Assembly (NCBI GenBank): GCA_049325415.1
Contig: JBMOLL010000124.1
Span: 1 to 33,578, forward strand
Reading direction: 5' to 3'
Source: JBMOLL01 sp049325415
GTDB taxonomy: Bacteria > Bacteroidota > Bacteroidia > Bacteroidales > GCA-2748055
DNA length: 33,578 bases
This document shows positions 1 through 8,113 of the stretch, piece after piece. Both the position numbers and the translations under genes were made by a program. The notes beneath the pieces were generated by a model that saw only the letters and a program-made list of their open reading frames with translations, made no database searches and was not told the DNA's origin. Position 1 is the first letter of the stretch; each line of letters begins with the position of its first letter.

Positions 1-2
1 TT

Positions 3-1385
3 GCCGTTGCCTATGAGCAGAACCAGGAGAAGGTAGGACCGTGGAAAAACAAGGCCGATGAAGTAAAAAAGCGTTCCGATGAGTTGTATGAATACCTTAA
101 TGATTGTAAAAACGAGATTGTTTCCGTAAACGATCCCGATGCAATTATTGACGGCAAGGTGGAAATGGAACTTGTAAGGGTTAAAGATAACAACAACACC
201 CCTGCCGAGATCATGATCCTTAACAAAAGAGGTGAAGAGCTGAAAGGCAAGGTCAACGATTACCGGGAATATCTCCTGAGCCTGATCGAAGACAAGGAAA
301 AATACAAAACCATCGTCGAGTCGATCGAAGGCAACCTCAACACCCATGATCCGACACCCACGAAGGAAGGGGAAACCCATACCTGGGAATCGGAGCACTT
401 CGAGCACCTGCCCCTGGCAGCCGTTATCACCATTCTTTCCAAAATGCAGGGTGATGTCAGGAATACCGAATCAGAAATCATCAACTTCCTGTTAAACCAG
501 GTAGATGCCGGCGACTTTAAGGTGAACGTCCTCGAAGCCGTGGTAATCTCCAATTCCAATTATGTTTTCAAGGGCCAGGAATATAAGGCACAGGTTTTCC
601 TTGCTGCCTACGACTCCACCAAGATGCCCCAGGTTATTCTCGATAACGGAACTGTACTGGAAGTGGAAAAAGGCAAAGGTGTTTTCAAAAGTGTTTCCAC
701 CACTACCGGACCGAGAAAATGGGGAGGGAAGATCACCCTCGATAACGACGGAAATGTGATTGAAAAAACCTTCTCCGCCGAATACCAGGTTGCCGAGGCA
801 AGCGCTGTGGTATCCCCCACCAAAATGAACGTATTCTACCGCGGTGTGGAAAACCCGGTCTCCGTTTCTGCTTCCGGTGTACCTGAAAGCGACATTAAAC
901 CCAGGATTTCCTATGGTACCATTACCAAGGTTTCTGCCGGTAGCTACATCGTTAAACCCGGACCCAGAGAATCTGCCAGTACTGTCAGTGTTTACGCGGA
1001 TATTGAAGGACAGCAGAAATTTATGGGAGAAATGAACTTCAGGGTGATGAACCTGCCCACGCCTTTTGCAAGAGTAGAAGGGGTGAAAACAGGTACCGGC
1101 TCCCTGTCGATGGGCGACCTTTCCCGGCTGAACGAAGTAACCGCCGAACTCGATGACTTCCTGTTCGATGTAAAATATACCGTCACAGAATTTACCGTTT
1201 CTGCTGCTCTTTCCGGCGGTTTTACCCGGGTGGAAAAATCGGATTCGGATAAATTCACTTCGGGACAGAAGGAAATATTCCGCTCCCTCAGAACCGGGCA
1301 GCGTGTATATATTGAAAGTATAAAAGCAATAGGTCCTGACGGTGTTCCGCAGGATCTCAACCCAATCATTATTAAAGTTAAGTAA
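3..1385 (+). CDS. gldM: GldM, type IX secretion/gliding motor protein (5' end missing)
   Basis: GldM spans the inner membrane with one N-terminal helix and extends through the periplasm; with GldL it forms the proton-driven motor of the type IX secretion system and contacts the GldK/GldN ring. The open frame runs in from the window edge without a start. The 460 residues present lack roughly the first 50-60, including the membrane helix, judged against the usual ~515-residue length. What remains is the helical first periplasmic domain followed by beta-rich domains, ending in a C-terminal domain with FARVEGVKTG and ending NPIIIKVK, as in GldM. The TTG at 84 is an internal codon, not the start. 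gldN begins one base after the stop, matching the conserved gldKLMN order, so gldK and gldL are expected just upstream. Family assignment is confident from sequence pattern plus synteny. Confidence 0.93.
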   Translation, partial: AVAYEQNQEKVGPWKNKADEVKKRSDELYEYLNDCKNEIVSVNDPDAIIDGKVEMELVRVKDNNNTPAEIMILNKRGEELKGKVNDYREYLLSLIEDKEKYKTIVESIEGNLNTHDPTPTKEGETHTWESEHFEHLPLAAVITILSKMQGDVRNTESEIINFLLNQVDAGDFKVNVLEAVVISNSNYVFKGQEYKAQVFLAAYDSTKMPQVILDNGTVLEVEKGKGVFKSVSTTTGPRKWGGKITLDNDGNVIEKTFSAEYQVAEASAVVSPTKMNVFYRGVENPVSVSASGVPESDIKPRISYGTITKVSAGSYIVKPGPRESASTVSVYADIEGQQKFMGEMNFRVMNLPTPFARVEGVKTGTGSLSMGDLSRLNEVTAELDDFLFDVKYTVTEFTVSAALSGGFTRVEKSDSDKFTSGQKEIFRSLRTGQRVYIESIKAIGPDGVPQDLNPIIIKVK

Positions 1386-1386
1386 A

Positions 1387-2274
1387 ATGAAGGCAAAGAG
1401 GTATTTATTAGCTTTGATTGCGTGTTTTGGATTTGTGTATGTGATTGCACAGCCTAATACGACGATTACTCCCGGAGGCGTAGCCGCACCACAGACCGGT
1501 GATGTTCCACCTCCCGATGTGTATAAGCGTGAGAATATCATCCCCGAGAAAAAGCCTGTTCCCTATGCATATATCAGGGAAGCAGATGTGATGTGGGCCA
1601 AAGACATCTGGAGAACCGTTGACCTCAGGGAAAGAATGAACCAGCCGTTGCAATATCCGATCGACGGGCATATTGGCGAAAGGTACAGCCTTTACGGACT
1701 GCTTCTCGAAGGGATCCGTTCCGAAGAGATCACCCCGTATAAATTTATCGACTGGAACAACCCCTTTGCTCAGCGCACCAGCCTGAAGCAGATTTACCAG
1801 GATATTGAAGCCGATACCATATTTGATGATAACGGAAAGGCACTAAGTATTAATGCTAAAAACGCCTATATCAAGCAGTTCATCCTGCAGGAGAAGTGGT
1901 TCTTCGACAAGCAGCACTCCGTGATGCGCGTACGTATCGTAGCCATTGCTCCCGTTATGATCAAGAATAAGGAGGATGCCAACGGTAATCCCCTGCCCGA
2001 CCTGGAAAAACGACTTCCTTTTGTAGTCTATTTCCCGCAGTGCAGAAGGATGTTTGCCACGCATCCCGTATATAATGGCAATAACGATGCACAGAACATT
2101 TCTTTCGACGACCTCTTCTTCCAGAGAAGGTTCGCCAGCACCATTTCTGCTGAGTCGAACGTATATGCCAACAGGTTTATCGTTGACTACCTGAAGGGCC
2201 AGGATGCGCTTATGGAAGCCGAAAGGATCAAAGAGGATCTGTTCGATATGGAACACGACCTCTGGGAATATTGA
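1387..2274 (+). CDS. gldN: GldN, periplasmic type IX secretion protein
   Basis: GldN (PorN in Porphyromonas) binds the GldM periplasmic domain and, with the lipoprotein GldK, forms the ring under the outer membrane needed for type IX secretion and gliding. The 295-residue product has a signal peptide (about residues 1-21, ending VIAQ). A proline-rich linker follows, then the GldN domain with KRENIIPEKKPVPYAYIREADVMW-type sequence around residues 44-67; the full length matches the family. The ATG at 1387 is chosen because it gives a clean signal peptide directly after the gldM stop (1-base gap). The in-frame codon at 1342 lies inside gldM. The gene ends at a strong terminator, so it is the last gene of the gld operon here. 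Confidence 0.94.
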   Translation: MKAKRYLLALIACFGFVYVIAQPNTTITPGGVAAPQTGDVPPPDVYKRENIIPEKKPVPYAYIREADVMWAKDIWRTVDLRERMNQPLQYPIDGHIGERYSLYGLLLEGIRSEEITPYKFIDWNNPFAQRTSLKQIYQDIEADTIFDDNGKALSINAKNAYIKQFILQEKWFFDKQHSVMRVRIVAIAPVMIKNKEDANGNPLPDLEKRLPFVVYFPQCRRMFATHPVYNGNNDAQNISFDDLFFQRRFASTISAESNVYANRFIVDYLKGQDALMEAERIKEDLFDMEHDLWEY

Positions 2275-2292
2275 GATACCTCTTATATATAT

Positions 2293-2324
2293 AAAAAAAC
2301 CTGGCCGCAAGCCAGGTTTTTTTT
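2293..2324. terminator. Bidirectional rho-independent terminator between gldN and manC
   Basis: A 6-bp GC-rich stem (CCTGGC 2300-2305 / GCCAGG 2311-2316) with a 5-base loop is flanked by A7 on the left (2293-2299) and T8 on the right (2317-2324). The A/T tracts pair to extend the stem and provide a U-run in either direction. It lies 18 bases after the gldN stop and 15 bases past the end of the convergent manC, so it probably serves both. Confidence 0.88.
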
Positions 2325-2339
2325 ATTCCTTCCTCTGTA

Positions 2340-3431
2340 TTACATAAACTCATCGCCCATTTCGGTGCGGATGTCATTGACAAATTGCTTGATCCGCTGC
2401 TCCTCAGACTTCCTGCAGACCAGAAGAACATCGTCGGTATCCACTACAATATAGTCCTGCAAACCCTGGATTACCACCAGTTTATCGCCCGGAACCTTGA
2501 CGATAGATCCTGAGGTCTCATACATAAAGGCATGTTTCGAGGTTACGGCATTTTTTTGTTTGTCTTTATCGAGATGCTCATACAGCGATCCCCATGTTCC
2601 AAGATCGGACCAGCCGTAATCTGCAACAAGTACATAGACATTATCAGCTTTTTCAAGTATACCATAATCAATGCTGATACTTTTGCAGCGGGTATAAGCC
2701 GACGAGATGAAGCCCGTCTCTTCCGGTGTTCCGTAAAGGTCTTCTCCCGACTTGAAAAGGGTATGAATATCAGGAAGGTGGTTTTCGAAGGCATTCATAA
2801 TCGTTTTCAACGACCAGAAGAAGATACCGGCATTCCAGTGGAACTCCCCGCTCTTATAAAACACCTGGGCCAGTTCGGCATTGGGCTTCTCCGTGAATGT
2901 CTTTACTTTACGCAGAGTGGATTTCTCATAATTCTTCACCGGTTTTTGCATGGCCTGGATATAGCCATAACCCGTTTCGGGACGACTCGGAACTATCCCC
3001 ATAGTAAGCAGGGCATCATTGTTGGCGGCAAAATCCAGTCCTTCTCCTACTGCCGAAAGAAAAACATCTTCCCGGATGATCAGATGATCGGAAGGAGCCA
3101 CCACGATTACCGCCTCAGGATCCTTTTTCAGGATCCGGTAGTTGGCATAATCTATACAGGGGGCGGTATTTCTTCTCAGTGGCTCAAGGAGGATGTTCTC
3201 CACCGGGATATCTTCAAGCTGCGCGGCGATAAGATCACCGTACTCACTGTTACTGACAATATAAATACTCTCCGGTGGCATTATTTTCCTGAACCGATCG
3301 TAGGTTTGCTGGAGCAGGGTGCGGCCCACTCCGAGAATATCAAGGAATTGCTTGGGTCTGGGTGTGCGGCTGTAAGGCCAGAACCTGCTTCCGACCCCTC
3401 CCGCCATGATCACACAATACTGATGCTTCAT
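2340..3431 (-). CDS. manC: Mannose-1-phosphate guanylyltransferase
   Basis: This enzyme makes GDP-mannose from mannose-1-phosphate and GTP in the cytoplasm, feeding polysaccharide, LPS and glycoprotein synthesis. The 363-residue product opens with the nucleotidyltransferase signature MAGGVGSRFWP (residues 9-19) followed by PKQFLD. It also has APSDHL, FTEKP and FHWNAGIFFW, all typical of GDP-mannose pyrophosphorylases. It is the short, monofunctional form without the C-terminal phosphomannose isomerase domain of E. coli-type ManC/AlgA. The ATG at 3431 lies directly before the signature at the expected distance. It stands alone on the minus strand, convergent with gldN and divergent from the mlaE-like gene; a possible promoter is noted at 3458-3490. 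Confidence 0.93.
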   Translation of the reverse strand: MKHQYCVIMAGGVGSRFWPYSRTPRPKQFLDILGVGRTLLQQTYDRFRKIMPPESIYIVSNSEYGDLIAAQLEDIPVENILLEPLRRNTAPCIDYANYRILKKDPEAVIVVAPSDHLIIREDVFLSAVGEGLDFAANNDALLTMGIVPSRPETGYGYIQAMQKPVKNYEKSTLRKVKTFTEKPNAELAQVFYKSGEFHWNAGIFFWSLKTIMNAFENHLPDIHTLFKSGEDLYGTPEETGFISSAYTRCKSISIDYGILEKADNVYVLVADYGWSDLGTWGSLYEHLDKDKQKNAVTSKHAFMYETSGSIVKVPGDKLVVIQGLQDYIVVDTDDVLLVCRKSEEQRIKQFVNDIRTEMGDEFM

Positions 3432-3457
3432 GAATGAAATTTATAATTATGAAAGAT

Positions 3458-3490
3458 TAAATGTACAAGGATTTTTTAAACTGAGCACAA
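3458..3490 (-). promoter_or_regulatory. Possible Bacteroidota-type promoter for manC
   Basis: On the minus strand a -7-like box TACATTTA (3458-3465, one mismatch to TAnnTTTG) lies 22 bases from a TTG (3488-3490). Transcription would start about 20 bases before the manC ATG. One mismatch and an AT-rich background keep this tentative. Confidence 0.32.
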
Positions 3491-3524
3491 TTAATTTATG
3501 TTCCGTCGAATACTGTTTTATTGT

Positions 3525-3532
3525 TACCTTTG
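3525..3532 (+). promoter_or_regulatory. TAnnTTTG -7 box before the mlaE-like gene
   Basis: TACCTTTG matches the Bacteroidota housekeeping -7 consensus exactly and is followed by CC, as is common. No convincing -33 TTG is seen 17-23 bases upstream. The box ends only 7 bases before the ATG at 3540, so the mRNA would be nearly leaderless. This argues against the in-frame ATG at 3498, which lies upstream of the box. Confidence 0.45.
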
Positions 3533-3539
3533 CCACATT

Positions 3540-4283
3540 ATGATAAAAGCAATTTCAAATATCGGACAATATTTCCTTCTGCTTGGAAAAGTATTTACCA
3601 TACCTGACAGATTTAACATTTTTTACAGGCAGACCATGCGGGAAATACAGAAACTGGGCATCGATTCCCTTCCGATCGTCAGCATCGTTTCTCTCTTTGT
3701 CGGAGCGGTAATTACTATACAGACCAATTATAATATTGAAAATCCCTTCCTGCCAAGGTACCTCGTCGGTGTGACGGTGAGGGATTCCCTTTTGCTGGAA
3801 TTTTCATCTACCATGATGGCTATGATGCTGGCAGGGAAAGTAGGATCAAGCATCTCTTCGGAAATCGGTATGATGAGGGTTACCGAACAGATCGATGCCC
3901 TTGAGGTGATGGGCGTTAACTCTGCCAACTACCTGATCCTTCCCAAACTGGTCGCTACCATATTCTTCTTCCCTATCCTTTGCCTGCTCAGTATTTTTAT
4001 CGGACTGGTCGGAGGCTATGTTATCTGCCTTCTGGCCCAGGTTATTCCGCCTGCAGACTACATCTACGGGATCCAGTATATTTTCTATCCCCACTATGTC
4101 ACCTATGCCATTACGAAAATGATCGTTTTTGCCTTTCTGATCACTTCCGTTAGTGCCTACTTTGGCTATTTCGTCGAAGGAGGTGCACTGGATGTCGGGA
4201 AATCAAGCACAAAAGCTGTTGTACAGAGTTTCATTATGATCCTCATTTCTGATCTTGTAATCACCAAAACCATGCTGCAATGA
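3540..4283 (+). CDS. mlaE: MlaE-like ABC transporter permease (phospholipid/MCE transport)
   Basis: Inner-membrane permease of the MlaE/YrbE family, which moves phospholipids or other hydrophobic molecules between inner and outer membrane together with an ATPase and an MCE-domain protein. The 247-residue product has the family's pattern: an amphipathic N-terminal helix, about five membrane segments, and the central stretch with SSTMMAMMLAGKVGSSISSE and EQIDALEVMGVN (about residues 90-125), diagnostic for MlaE. The ATG at 3540 is preferred to 3498 because it gives the usual N-terminus and a -7 promoter box lies between the two. Its stop overlaps the start of the ATPase gene by four bases (ATGA), indicating translational coupling. 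No MCE (MlaD) gene is adjacent. Confidence 0.9.
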   Translation: MIKAISNIGQYFLLLGKVFTIPDRFNIFYRQTMREIQKLGIDSLPIVSIVSLFVGAVITIQTNYNIENPFLPRYLVGVTVRDSLLLEFSSTMMAMMLAGKVGSSISSEIGMMRVTEQIDALEVMGVNSANYLILPKLVATIFFFPILCLLSIFIGLVGGYVICLLAQVIPPADYIYGIQYIFYPHYVTYAITKMIVFAFLITSVSAYFGYFVEGGALDVGKSSTKAVVQSFIMILISDLVITKTMLQ

Positions 4284-5029
4284 TAGAGGTTAAAAACCTT
4301 TACAAGAAGTTCGAGGAGGAATATGTACTCAACGATATCTCTGTCAGCTTTGAACCCGGAAAGTGTAATCTCATAATCGGCAGGAGCGGATCCGGTAAAA
4401 CGGTTCTGCTAAAATCCATCGTGGGTCTGCTGAAAATCGACAGTGGTGAGATCTGGTACGATAACCGGAACTTCACCCGGATGAATTTCAATGAGATCAA
4501 CAATATCCGGAAGGAATCGGGTATGCTGTTCCAGGGAGCAGCCCTGTTTGACTCCCTCACCGTCGAGGAAAATGTAATCTTCCCGATGAATATGTTTACC
4601 AACTGGTCGCATGAGCAAAAGGTGGAACGTGTCAATTTCTGCCTCGAACGCGTACGTATCCAGAATGCCAATGATCTGTACCCGGCAGAACTGAGCGGAG
4701 GAATGAAAAAAAGGGTGGCCATTGCCCGGGCGATAGCCCTGAACCCCAACTACCTTTTCTGCGATGAGCCAAACTCCGGACTCGATCCGGAAACCGGTAT
4801 CGTAATCGACAGCCTCATCAAGGAAATCACGGAAGAATTCAACATCACCACGATCGTGAATACCCATGATATGAACTCTGTGCTGGAAATCGGCGATAAG
4901 GTGGTCTTTATTCATGATGGCTGTAAGAGCTGGGAAGGAACCAAAGCCGATGTGCTTTACACGGATAACGAAGCACTTAACAATTTTGTTTTTGCCACGA
5001 ACCTGGCTAAACAGATTAAAAAGAAATAA
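4280..5029 (+). CDS. mlaF: MlaF-like ABC transporter ATP-binding protein
   Basis: Cytoplasmic ATPase partner of the permease encoded just upstream. The 249 residues carry a complete nucleotide-binding domain: Walker A GRSGSGKT (34-41), Q-loop Gln85, signature LSGGM (138-142), Walker B YLFCDEP (158-164) with D-loop SGLDP, and the switch histidine in VNTHD near residue 200. KKRVAIARAIA after the signature and GMLFQGAALFDSLTV near the Q-loop are typical of MlaF/Ttg2A ATPases. The start overlaps the permease stop by four bases. The function is lipid trafficking by family inference; direction and substrate cannot be read from sequence. Confidence 0.91.
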   Translation: MIEVKNLYKKFEEEYVLNDISVSFEPGKCNLIIGRSGSGKTVLLKSIVGLLKIDSGEIWYDNRNFTRMNFNEINNIRKESGMLFQGAALFDSLTVEENVIFPMNMFTNWSHEQKVERVNFCLERVRIQNANDLYPAELSGGMKKRVAIARAIALNPNYLFCDEPNSGLDPETGIVIDSLIKEITEEFNITTIVNTHDMNSVLEIGDKVVFIHDGCKSWEGTKADVLYTDNEALNNFVFATNLAKQIKKK

Positions 5030-5093
5030 GAAACCGGCCGGGCGCAGCTTTTCCCCACTCCACAGGCTATGGCTGCAAGCGGCCTGCCGATGA

Positions 5094-5696
5094 ATGATGA
5101 ACGAATTTGCCCCGAACGGTTTTTCAGCCATCATCCTCGCAGGAGGAGCCGGAAGCCGCATGGGCAGGGAGAAATGCAGTATTCTCCTGGATAAAAAAAG
5201 CCTGCTCGACAGAACCATCGACCTGCTTATCCCCTTTAGTGACGAAATTCTTATCAGTTCCAACACCCTGAGTAATCCATACCGCGGATACCGGGTAATT
5301 CAGGATATGGTAAAAGGACAGGGGCCTCTCGCCGGCCTTTCAGCAACACTTGGAAAGATCAGTGCCCCGGCGGCAGTTGTCCTGCCCTGCGATACTCCGC
5401 TTGTTCCTGAGCAGGTCCTCCGTCGGCTCTGTTCGGAATACAGGGGCCTTATCACCGTCCTTTCCATCGGAGAAAAAATCCAGCCTCTTTGTGGCATTTA
5501 CCCGGCTTCCTTCCAGCCAGTATTCCAGCAGGCACTTGAAAACGGGGAGTTAAAACTGCAATGGCTTCTCCGGCAGCTCGATGCCACTATTCTTGATCTG
5601 AAATCCATCAGTCCGGACACCGATCCTGCATGCTTTCTGAATATAAATACCCCCGATTCCCTCGAAATGGCAAGGCAGCTGCTTGATAAAACATGA
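5094..5696 (+). CDS. mobA: Molybdenum cofactor guanylyltransferase MobA
   Basis: MobA transfers GMP from GTP to molybdopterin, producing the (bis-)MGD cofactor used by DMSO-reductase-family enzymes, in the cytoplasm. The 200-residue product starts with the nucleotidyltransferase loop LAGGAGSRMGREK (about 16-28). It also has the metal-binding PCDTPLV near residue 100, CGIYPAS and the C-terminal NINTPDSL, a combination typical of MobA rather than sugar transferases. The ATG at 5094 gives a normal length; ATGATG doubles the start. A 64-base gap separates it from the mlaF-like gene, and it lies 179 bases upstream of a molybdopterin oxidoreductase on the same strand. That placement suggests it serves that enzyme, though a separate promoter appears to drive the latter. 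Confidence 0.92.
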   Translation: MMNEFAPNGFSAIILAGGAGSRMGREKCSILLDKKSLLDRTIDLLIPFSDEILISSNTLSNPYRGYRVIQDMVKGQGPLAGLSATLGKISAPAAVVLPCDTPLVPEQVLRRLCSEYRGLITVLSIGEKIQPLCGIYPASFQPVFQQALENGELKLQWLLRQLDATILDLKSISPDTDPACFLNINTPDSLEMARQLLDKT

Positions 5697-5782
5697 TCTT
5701 GAGCATTTTTGTAATTCATATCAATTCTAAATTAAGCTATATAGCCTGATAATCTGCCGCTTATAGACTTCTTTATATCGGC

Positions 5783-5810
5783 ATATCTGTATATCTGGTT
5801 TTATAGATAT
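5783..5810 (+). promoter_or_regulatory. ATATCT repeat / inverted repeat abutting the molybdoenzyme promoter
   Basis: ATATCTG occurs at 5783-5789 and again at 5791-5797 (8-base period), followed by the inverted copy AGATAT at 5805-5810. ATATCT(5791-5796)-N8-AGATAT is a perfect dyad ending exactly at the putative -33 TTTG (5811-5814). This is a plausible regulator-binding site upstream of the sulfur operon. The sequence is AT-rich, so chance is possible. Confidence 0.35.
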
Positions 5811-5838
5811 TTTGATGTTACGATTCTTTGTAAATTTG
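5811..5838 (+). promoter_or_regulatory. Bacteroidota-type promoter of the molybdoenzyme operon
   Basis: TTTG (5811-5814) and an exact TAnnTTTG box, TAAATTTG (5831-5838), are separated by 16 bases, close to the usual 17-23. The start of transcription would fall near 5841-5845, about 30 bases before the ATG at 5876. The 179-base gap after mobA is otherwise AT-rich and gene-free. Confidence 0.55.
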
Positions 5839-5875
5839 GCTTGTTATTACAATAACATCTAAATCAGTCCTGAAT

Positions 5876-8113
5876 ATGGCTTCCAGAAGAGACTTTTTAA
5901 GGTTGTCGGCTATTGGTGCCGGCGGCCTGATTGTTGCTGGCGGCGGCTTGAAGCTGCAGGCTTCCGTCCGCGACCTGGTGGAACGTAGTAAATCGCTGGA
6001 AATGAATCTCACCAGGGTCCCTACCTATTGTGAGATCTGTTTCTGGAAATGCGCAGGATGGGTTTACCGGACAAAAGACGGTGACATCTGGAAAATTGTC
6101 GGTAACCCGGAAGACCAGCATTGCAACGGCCGTTTCTGCCCCAGGGGCACCGGCGGAGTGGGTATGTACTATGATGATGAACGGCTGAAAAAGCCCCTCA
6201 TCCGTACCGGAGAAAGAGGGGAACAGCTTTTCCGTGAGGCGGAATGGGATGAGGCGCTGAATATGGTAGCTGAAAACCTGAAAAAGGTGGCTGACCAGTA
6301 TGGCCCCGAATCCATTGCTCTTTTCCATCATGGCTCTGGAGGAAAGTATTTCACCACTCTGTTACAGGCCATGGGGTCCGACAGCAATGCCCAGCCTTCC
6401 TTTGCCCAGTGCAAGGGCCCTCGCGAAGTTGCCTTTGAAGTTACCTTCGGTGAAGAGGTTTACTCACCCGAGCGGACAGATATAAGGGATACGCGTTGCC
6501 TTGTGCTGATCGGTGCGCACATCGGGGAGAACATGCATAACGGTCAGATCCAGGAGATGTCGGATGCCATCGATAAAGGAGCCTCCATTATTACAGTGGA
6601 TCCGCGCTTCTCGATCGCTGCAAGTAAATCCAAATACTGGCTTCCCATTAAGCCGGCCACAGATATAGCCCTGCTCCTGAGCTGGATCCATGTGATCATA
6701 AATGAAGGCTGGTACGACAGGGATTATGTAAGCCGTTATACCTATGGGTTTGAATACCTTCGGGATCATGTGAGGAACTTCACCCCCGAATGGGCTTACG
6801 GTATCACCACCATCAAGCCCGATGTGATCCGCAGCACGGCCAAAGAAATGGCGAACGCCTCCCCTGCCGTCATCGTTCACCCGGGACGTCATGTCACCTG
6901 GTACGGCGACGACACCCAGCGTTTGCGTGCTGTGGCCATCCTCAACGCCCTGCTGGGTTCCTGGGGCCGCCGTGGAGGATTCTACGTCCCGGAGACGGCT
7001 TCTGTCCCCTCTGCCCCGCACCCGCCCTATCCGCAGCCGAAGAAGAGCTGGAGAGACTCGCACACCGGTCTTTATAATCTGACTTCCTCCCAGCTTTCTT
7101 CAGAGTTTGTTGAAGCCTCTCTGCCAGGTAACGACAGGGATCTGAAATATAAAGCCTGGGTGATCAACGGTACCAACCTGATCTTCACCCTGCCCGACCA
7201 GGCAAAAACGATCGCGGCGCTTCGCAACATGGATTTCGTGGTGGCCATTGATACCATGCCGATGGAAATAACGGCCTGGGCGGATGTGGTCCTGCCCGAG
7301 TGTACCTACCTCGAACGTTACGACAGCATACGTACCAGCATGCACCGCCGTCCGTCCATTGCGGTGAGGGTCCCGGCCGCCCAGCCCAAATACGACACCC
7401 GGTCGGCCTACTGGATGGCCCGGGAGATTGCGCTGCGCTTAGGCCTCGGAGATTATTTCCCCTTCGAGAAGCAGGAAGACGAGATCGACTGGCAGTTGAA
7501 GCAACTTGGTACATCACTGGAAGAAATGACCCGCATTGGCGTCAAGAATTTTGACCGGCCCTATGATGACCTTTACTTCAGTCCGGGCCAGGAGGTCGAA
7601 TTCTTTACCGGTACCGGCAAGATCGAACTGTATTCCACAGCCCTCGCTGCCGAAGGTTTCGACCCGATGCCGGTTTACACGCCGCACGAACAGCCGCCGG
7701 CCGGGTTCTACCGTCTGAATTATGGCCGGGCACCGATGCATACATTCAGCCGTACATCGAACAACCCCAACCTCACGGCACTGATGCCCGAAAATGCACT
7801 GTGGGTGAACCCGAAGGTGGCCACCATCGAAGGACTGGAAAACGGTCAGTATGTGTGGCTGGAAAACCAGGACGGAGCCATCAGCCAGTTCCCGATAAAA
7901 GTCCGGGTAACCGAAAGGATACGTTGGGACTCCGTTTACATGGTCCACGGTTTCGGTCATGCCAATAAAATGCTGAAGCGCTGCTTCGGAAAAGGAGCAA
8001 GCGATACGGCGATGATGACCCGTGTACACAAAGACCCGGTAATGGGCGGTACAGGTATGCGCGGTAATTTTGTTAAGATTCTAACCGAAAAACCAGAGGA
8101 GGCTTTGTCATGA
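5876..8113 (+). CDS. Tat-exported molybdopterin oxidoreductase, PsrA/PhsA-like catalytic subunit
   Basis: Catalytic subunit of a complex iron-sulfur molybdoenzyme of the DMSO-reductase family. The 745 residues begin with a Tat signal (SRRDFLRLSA, 3-12, then a glycine-rich hydrophobic stretch), so it acts outside the inner membrane. An N-terminal [4Fe-4S] site is formed by Cys52, Cys55, Cys59 and Cys88 (in CPRG). The expected molybdenum ligand position holds Cys179 (FAQCKGPRE), as in polysulfide/thiosulfate reductases, not Ser or Sec. The C-terminal molybdopterin-binding domain follows (around 610-740, GMRGNFVKI). It is first in an operon with ferredoxin-like and NrfD-like subunits, giving a PsrABC/PhsABC layout. 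The nearby YeeE and rhodanese genes favour a sulfur substrate (polysulfide, thiosulfate or sulfur). Exact substrate is inference, and arsenate or tetrathionate enzymes belong to the same superfamily. Confidence 0.88.
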   Translation: MASRRDFLRLSAIGAGGLIVAGGGLKLQASVRDLVERSKSLEMNLTRVPTYCEICFWKCAGWVYRTKDGDIWKIVGNPEDQHCNGRFCPRGTGGVGMYYDDERLKKPLIRTGERGEQLFREAEWDEALNMVAENLKKVADQYGPESIALFHHGSGGKYFTTLLQAMGSDSNAQPSFAQCKGPREVAFEVTFGEEVYSPERTDIRDTRCLVLIGAHIGENMHNGQIQEMSDAIDKGASIITVDPRFSIAASKSKYWLPIKPATDIALLLSWIHVIINEGWYDRDYVSRYTYGFEYLRDHVRNFTPEWAYGITTIKPDVIRSTAKEMANASPAVIVHPGRHVTWYGDDTQRLRAVAILNALLGSWGRRGGFYVPETASVPSAPHPPYPQPKKSWRDSHTGLYNLTSSQLSSEFVEASLPGNDRDLKYKAWVINGTNLIFTLPDQAKTIAALRNMDFVVAIDTMPMEITAWADVVLPECTYLERYDSIRTSMHRRPSIAVRVPAAQPKYDTRSAYWMAREIALRLGLGDYFPFEKQEDEIDWQLKQLGTSLEEMTRIGVKNFDRPYDDLYFSPGQEVEFFTGTGKIELYSTALAAEGFDPMPVYTPHEQPPAGFYRLNYGRAPMHTFSRTSNNPNLTALMPENALWVNPKVATIEGLENGQYVWLENQDGAISQFPIKVRVTERIRWDSVYMVHGFGHANKMLKRCFGKGASDTAMMTRVHKDPVMGGTGMRGNFVKILTEKPEEALS
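8095..8102 (+). promoter_or_regulatory. Strong Shine-Dalgarno site for the ferredoxin subunit
   Basis: AGAGGAGG ends 7 bases before the ATG at 8110, inside the end of the catalytic-subunit gene. Strong Shine-Dalgarno sequences are uncommon in this phylum. It supports the start that overlaps the previous stop by four bases (ATGA). Confidence 0.6.

Noticed and set aside
1387..1452. Lipobox-like LIAC at residues 10-13 of GldN
   Set aside because: The residues after Cys13 are still hydrophobic signal-peptide core, and a normal cleavage site follows at VIAQ; GldN is not a known lipoprotein.
2532..3437. Plus-strand frame of 301 codons opposite manC
   Set aside because: manC is complete with all family motifs; the opposite frame has no family resemblance.
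4409..5266. Minus-strand frame of 285 codons opposite the mlaF-like gene and mobA start
   Set aside because: It crosses two well-supported genes and shows no domain pattern.
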